Of a stretch of DNA of 8,894 nucleotides, positions 7,256-8,894 are shown one piece after another (the first letter of the stretch is position 1; every line of letters starts with the position of its first letter). The stretch is from Thermoproteota archaeon (GTDB lineage Archaea > Thermoproteota > Bathyarchaeia > Bathyarchaeales > Bathycorpusculaceae): the NCBI GenBank assembly GCA_012511995.1, contig JAAZFA010000198.1:1-8894 (forward strand), read 5' to 3'. The notes under the pieces are model-generated. The model did not search any database. It worked only from the letters and a program-made list of their open reading frames with translations, and was not told the origin of the DNA. The position numbers and the translations under genes are program-made.

Positions 7256-7357
7256 CTAAGCGGGTTTATGCTTATGTGTCTCTAATGCGGTTTCCAGCTT
7301 ATCTACTCTGTCCCTTAATTCCTCAATTTGCTTATTAAGCTCTTTGTTTTCACTCAT
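7256..7357 (-). CDS. 33-residue coiled-coil microprotein
   Basis: The product starts MSENKELNKQIEELRDR and continues VDKLETALETHKHKPA. Hydrophobic residues (L, I, L, V, L, L) fall on a heptad pattern across about 24 residues, so a short dimeric coiled coil is likely. The tail HKHK could hold a metal ion, but this is speculation. GUGAU, a partial match to the archaeal anti-Shine-Dalgarno, lies seven bases before the ATG at 7357. A 9-base inverted repeat (7354-7384) places that site in a loop and the ATG in a stem. The ORF is on the nikR strand, about 220 bases upstream of it. I know no named family. The highly charged, helix-regular sequence argues against chance, but the size leaves doubt. 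Confidence 0.45.
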   Translation of the reverse strand: MSENKELNKQIEELRDRVDKLETALETHKHKPA

Positions 7358-7384
7358 CAAAAATATCACATAACATTTTGATGA
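7354..7384. repeat. 9-bp perfect inverted repeat at the microprotein start
   Basis: TCATCAAAA (7354-7362) and TTTTGATGA (7376-7384) are separated by 13 bases, with starts 22 bases apart. In the minus-strand mRNA it is a hairpin with the ATG in its 3' arm and GUGAU in its loop. As DNA it could equally be a dimeric-regulator site with two-turn spacing, like the nikR dyad but with a different half-site. Confidence 0.45.
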
Positions 7385-7454
7385 ATCCTCAATGAGTTTT
7401 CCGTTAGTAGTCTATTTGCCCATCTTGTCTCGATTATTGAATATTAGCTGAGCA

Positions 7455-7645
7455 GAGCAAAAATAGTGATGGCTTAGGGTGCCAAGATAAACCCGATTAG
7501 GCTTAAAATTAGGACTTCTTTGCCTAACCGCCCGGAAGTTTCGGTCGTTTACAGCCAACCGAAAGGTTTTATCTTGGCACATGACTGAGTCGGGGCTGCT
7601 TTGAGTTAGTATGGTAGGACTAACTGTTCTCCCGGTTGCCTTACT
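7455..7645 (-). ncRNA. Candidate structured RNA with three-way junction
   Basis: A 13-base perfect stem (GTGCCAAGATAAA 7479-7491 with TTTATCTTGGCAC 7568-7580) encloses two hairpins: TTAGGC/GCCTAA (7497-7502, 7522-7527) and TTTCGGT/ACCGAAA (7539-7545, 7558-7564). A further 7-base hairpin, AGTTAGT/ACTAACT with an 8-base loop, sits at 7604-7625. On the minus strand a TATA-like CTTATATTTA (7663-7672) would start transcription near 7642, and a short T-run follows the stem near 7460. Open frames through here look like accidents. Ends are approximate. Alternatives are a MITE-like element or a riboswitch leader. The stretch 7358-7711 has no protein gene I can support. Confidence 0.4.
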
Positions 7646-7711
7646 GTTTATAACAAACAACGTAAATATAAGTATTACTTTCTTCAAAAAAGGTAACACT
7701 GACGCGGTGAT

Positions 7712-8137
7712 TTAACGGTCTTTATCCGCAACAATTGGCGCCAAGGGGTATTTCAAAAACTTTACTCCACGCTTTGTGGCTAATTCATCCCATAGACGAC
7801 TGATTTCATATGTTTCCCTCTTTTGCCACTATAATTTTCATACAATCTTTTTCATTAACGTGAATGTGCATGCTTGATGTAACCAACGATTTATGGCGGT
7901 GTTGAGTTTTGGATAAAATATCAGCTAAACCATTTGTCTCATATTCATATATCAGCACTATAATGCCCGTTTGCTCTTTTCGGCCTTCTTGTTGCGTACA
8001 ACTTCTCTGTTACGAAGCGCCTAATAACGTCTTGGAGAGCCTCGCTTCGACTACCATATTCCGACGCCTGAACTGCCATATCAAAGTCTTTGATCAGTTC
8101 AAGAGGAAGGTTATACTAAATCTAGTGCTTTAGTCAT
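7712..8137 (-). pseudogene. nikR: Second nikR copy, broken by frameshifts
   Basis: A full-length relative of the intact NikR lies on the same strand but is split over several frames. The ATG at 8137 reads MTKALDLV and then TAA at codon 9. A shifted frame gives PLELIKDFDMAVQ and YGSRSEALQDVIRRF. A third gives EQTGIIVLIYEYET through QHRHKSLVTSSMHIHV and KDC before a TGA. A fourth gives YEISRLWDELATKRGVKF to a TAA at 7712. All four nickel ligand positions (H, HIH, C) survive, so the breaks look fairly recent or partly due to sequencing. Identity to the intact copy is clear but far from complete, pointing to an old paralog or separate transfer rather than a fresh duplication. It is not expected to be functional as read. 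Confidence 0.88.
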
Positions 8138-8202
8138 GATAAAAATCTTTTTCAGTAGCTATTTTATTTTTGTCGAGATTTAAAGGTGCGCCGACTGTAC
8201 CG

Positions 8203-8433
8203 CTAACTTGTAGCGTCCAGTAGAAGCTTTATTCTGACTTTTAATGTATTGATAAGTTGTTCGGTATCCTTAGTGTAAGCCAAAATCACTTCGGTTGCTT
8301 TTTTTGGTGTCTTATTTATTGTATAGTTGAATTTGGCATTTGCTTTAATTAAACCCATTTCGCCCTCAATAGGCTCAAACAGTCTTATCAATTCTCGTTC
8401 TTTCAATTTTTCTTTTGTAAGTGTCTCAACCAT
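8203..8433 (-). CDS. Small charged protein of unknown function (76 aa)
   Basis: I do not recognise a family. From the ATG at 8433 the product is 76 residues: a very charged helix (KEKLKERELIRLF), a middle part with beta tendency (GLIKANAKFNYTINKTP), then a second helix (TEQLINTLKVRIKLLL). There is no signal peptide or membrane segment. The frame is open upstream to a TTG at 8484, but a TATA-like box (TTTATATT, 8490-8497) sits too close to that codon. It predicts transcription from about 8468, so the ATG at 8433 is the better start. It lies upstream of the broken nikR on the same strand and is divergent from the cbiM fragment, so a link to metal uptake is possible but unproven. Confidence 0.5.
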   Translation of the reverse strand: MVETLTKEKLKERELIRLFEPIEGEMGLIKANAKFNYTINKTPKKATEVILAYTKDTEQLINTLKVRIKLLLDATS

Positions 8434-8486
8434 TTCCTTCACTCTTCGGGAATTTCGAATGAACTGTTGGCTTATTTCACGCAAAG

Positions 8487-8545
8487 ATTAATATAAACGT
8501 AGCACTTTTTTAAAGAAAAGTAACACGTGAAGTGGAGAAAAAAAT
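8487..8545. promoter_or_regulatory. Divergent promoter region
   Basis: TTTATATT (minus, 8490-8497) faces the 76-aa gene, and TTTTTTAAA (plus, 8506-8514) faces the cbiM fragment, about 35 bases before its ATG. ACTTTT/AAAAGT arms flank the plus box, and a CACGTG palindrome follows at 8524-8529. GGAG upstream of the ATG at 8546 is a plausible ribosome-binding site. Confidence 0.4.
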
Positions 8546-8605
8546 ATGCGTATACCTGATGGCTTCCTATCACTATACGTCATTATACCGACATTTATTA
8601 TAACA
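8546..8605 (+). pseudogene. cbiM: 5' fragment of a CbiM/NikM-like cobalt/nickel transporter gene
   Basis: The first codons read MRIPDGFLSLYVIIPTFIIT. M-H/R-IPDGFLS is the hallmark N-terminus of CbiM/NikM, the membrane S-component of ECF-type Co/Ni importers, whose N-terminal amine and second residue (usually His2) bind the metal. Here residue 2 is Arg. The similarity stops after about 20 residues; the frame runs on to a TAA at 8714 (56 codons), but that part is antisense to a signal-peptide gene fragment (8598-8753). The normal length is over 200 residues, so the gene is cut off at the junction. It keeps a plausible promoter and GGAG site. Its neighbour nikR regulates such transporters, supporting the family call. 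Downstream cbiN/Q/O genes are absent. Confidence 0.7.
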
Positions 8606-8753
8606 ATGCCTTTTCTGGGGCATCGTTTAGGATTGTTAACTCTTTTGAGTTTATTTCTGCTGCCGTTGTATTGGGTATTAGAAACGTGTTTGCGCTTGAA
8701 ATTATTAGGAGTGTAAGGAAAAGTATGGTTAATATTTTGGGTTGAATTTTCAT
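8598..8753 (-). pseudogene. 5' fragment of a secreted-protein gene
   Basis: An open frame of 51 codons from the ATG at 8753 begins with a textbook signal peptide: MKIQPKILTILFLTLLIISS, a hydrophobic core and a likely cut at NTTAAE (about residue 32). The short mature part (INSKELTILNDAPEKALL) ends at a TAA at 8598, almost exactly where the cbiM-like reading on the other strand stops making sense. GGAG lies 10 bases before the ATG. The mature start resembles larger secreted proteins I recall from Bathyarchaeia-like genomes, so this is probably a truncated gene. A genuine 51-residue secreted peptide cannot be excluded. The segment 8783-8894 upstream holds nothing I can identify. Confidence 0.6.
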
Positions 8754-8760
8754 GGCTATA

Positions 8761-8782
8761 TAGCTCCTTTAACTACGAGCTA
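8761..8782 (-). promoter_or_regulatory. Hairpin covering the ribosome-binding site
   Basis: In the minus-strand message UAGCUC and GAGCUA pair with a 10-base loop. Three of the four GGAG bases (8764-8767) used by the signal-peptide gene fall in the 3' arm. This could limit its translation. Confidence 0.3.
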
Positions 8783-8894
8783 CTATGTCTTAGTTGATGT
8801 AAGGCTTTTTGATATTAAGGGTAATAGAATATTATCATTAAAGTGACCACAGGTTCAAAGTAAGTAAGCCTACAAGTTAATGGGCGACCGTTTA

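Noticed and set aside
7102..7338. Plus-strand frame of 78 codons starting just after the nikR dyad (MPVPFCAGMCVGFAKA from its second Met)
   Set aside because: Its second half is antisense to the better coiled-coil ORF, the only GGAG is one base from the first ATG, and the opposite strand offers an equally protein-like frame (IALAKPTHIPAQNGTG) here. I cannot decide which, if either, is real.
7546..7557. Minus-strand GGCTGTAAACGA similar to a conserved 16S rRNA stretch
   Set aside because: The match ends after about 12 bases and the flanks do not fit rRNA.
7412..7699. Minus-strand GTG frame of 95 codons with a hydrophobic start
   Set aside because: It runs through the paired arms of the structured element and a TATA-like box, and its composition after residue 25 looks random.
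7909..8133. Plus-strand frame of 74 codons
   Set aside because: Antisense to the broken nikR copy, whose similarity to NikR is unmistakable.
8606..8716. Continuation of the CbiM-like frame to its TAA
   Set aside because: Leucine-rich text that is the antisense of a signal peptide; it has no CbiM features after about residue 20.
1..8894. CRISPR array or tRNA genes
   Set aside because: No regularly spaced direct repeats, and no tRNA cloverleaf with a proper T-arm found by eye; GGTTCAAAG near 8852 lacks the matching arms.

Overview
The window looks archaeal. TATA-box promoters lie 25-30 bases upstream of nearly leaderless starts, there is a NikR-type nickel regulator, and two secreted NosD-like beta-helix proteins and a third secreted protein carry single C-terminal membrane anchors. 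The style of the anchored proteins (proline-led mature N-terminus, Ser/Thr stalk, C-terminal helix with a basic tail) recalls Bathyarchaeia-like Thermoproteota. That placement is an inference from memory, not a search.

Layout. 1-431: a short minus-strand gene of unknown function with its promoter. 432-1580: a gene graveyard. It holds a broken TnpB-like transposase fragment, a small hairpin region that may be the element's end, a frameshifted minus-strand fragment of unknown family and a broken zinc-ribbon fragment. 1717-6156: the main intact block, a membrane-anchored surface protein followed by a bicistron of two anchored beta-helix proteins. The promoters of the first two genes share an ungapped block of about 33 bases, which suggests common control.

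6160-8894: remains of a transition-metal uptake and control locus. It contains a FecE-type ABC ATPase that has lost its Walker A end, an intact nikR with a dyad operator over its promoter, a 33-residue coiled-coil ORF, a strongly structured stretch that may be an RNA, a second nikR broken by frameshifts, a 76-residue protein of unknown function and the first roughly 20 codons of a cbiM-like cobalt/nickel transporter gene. The cbiM fragment runs into the antisense of another broken gene, which encodes a signal peptide.

How the parts may fit. The surface genes are probably co-expressed envelope proteins. The nikR side looks like a metal-import locus in decay: one regulator remains with its operator, while the transporter parts (ABC ATPase, CbiM) and the second regulator are fragments. 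The many breaks could partly be assembly indels. However, a 750-codon and a 377-codon frame lie intact in the same window, so real decay is the better reading.
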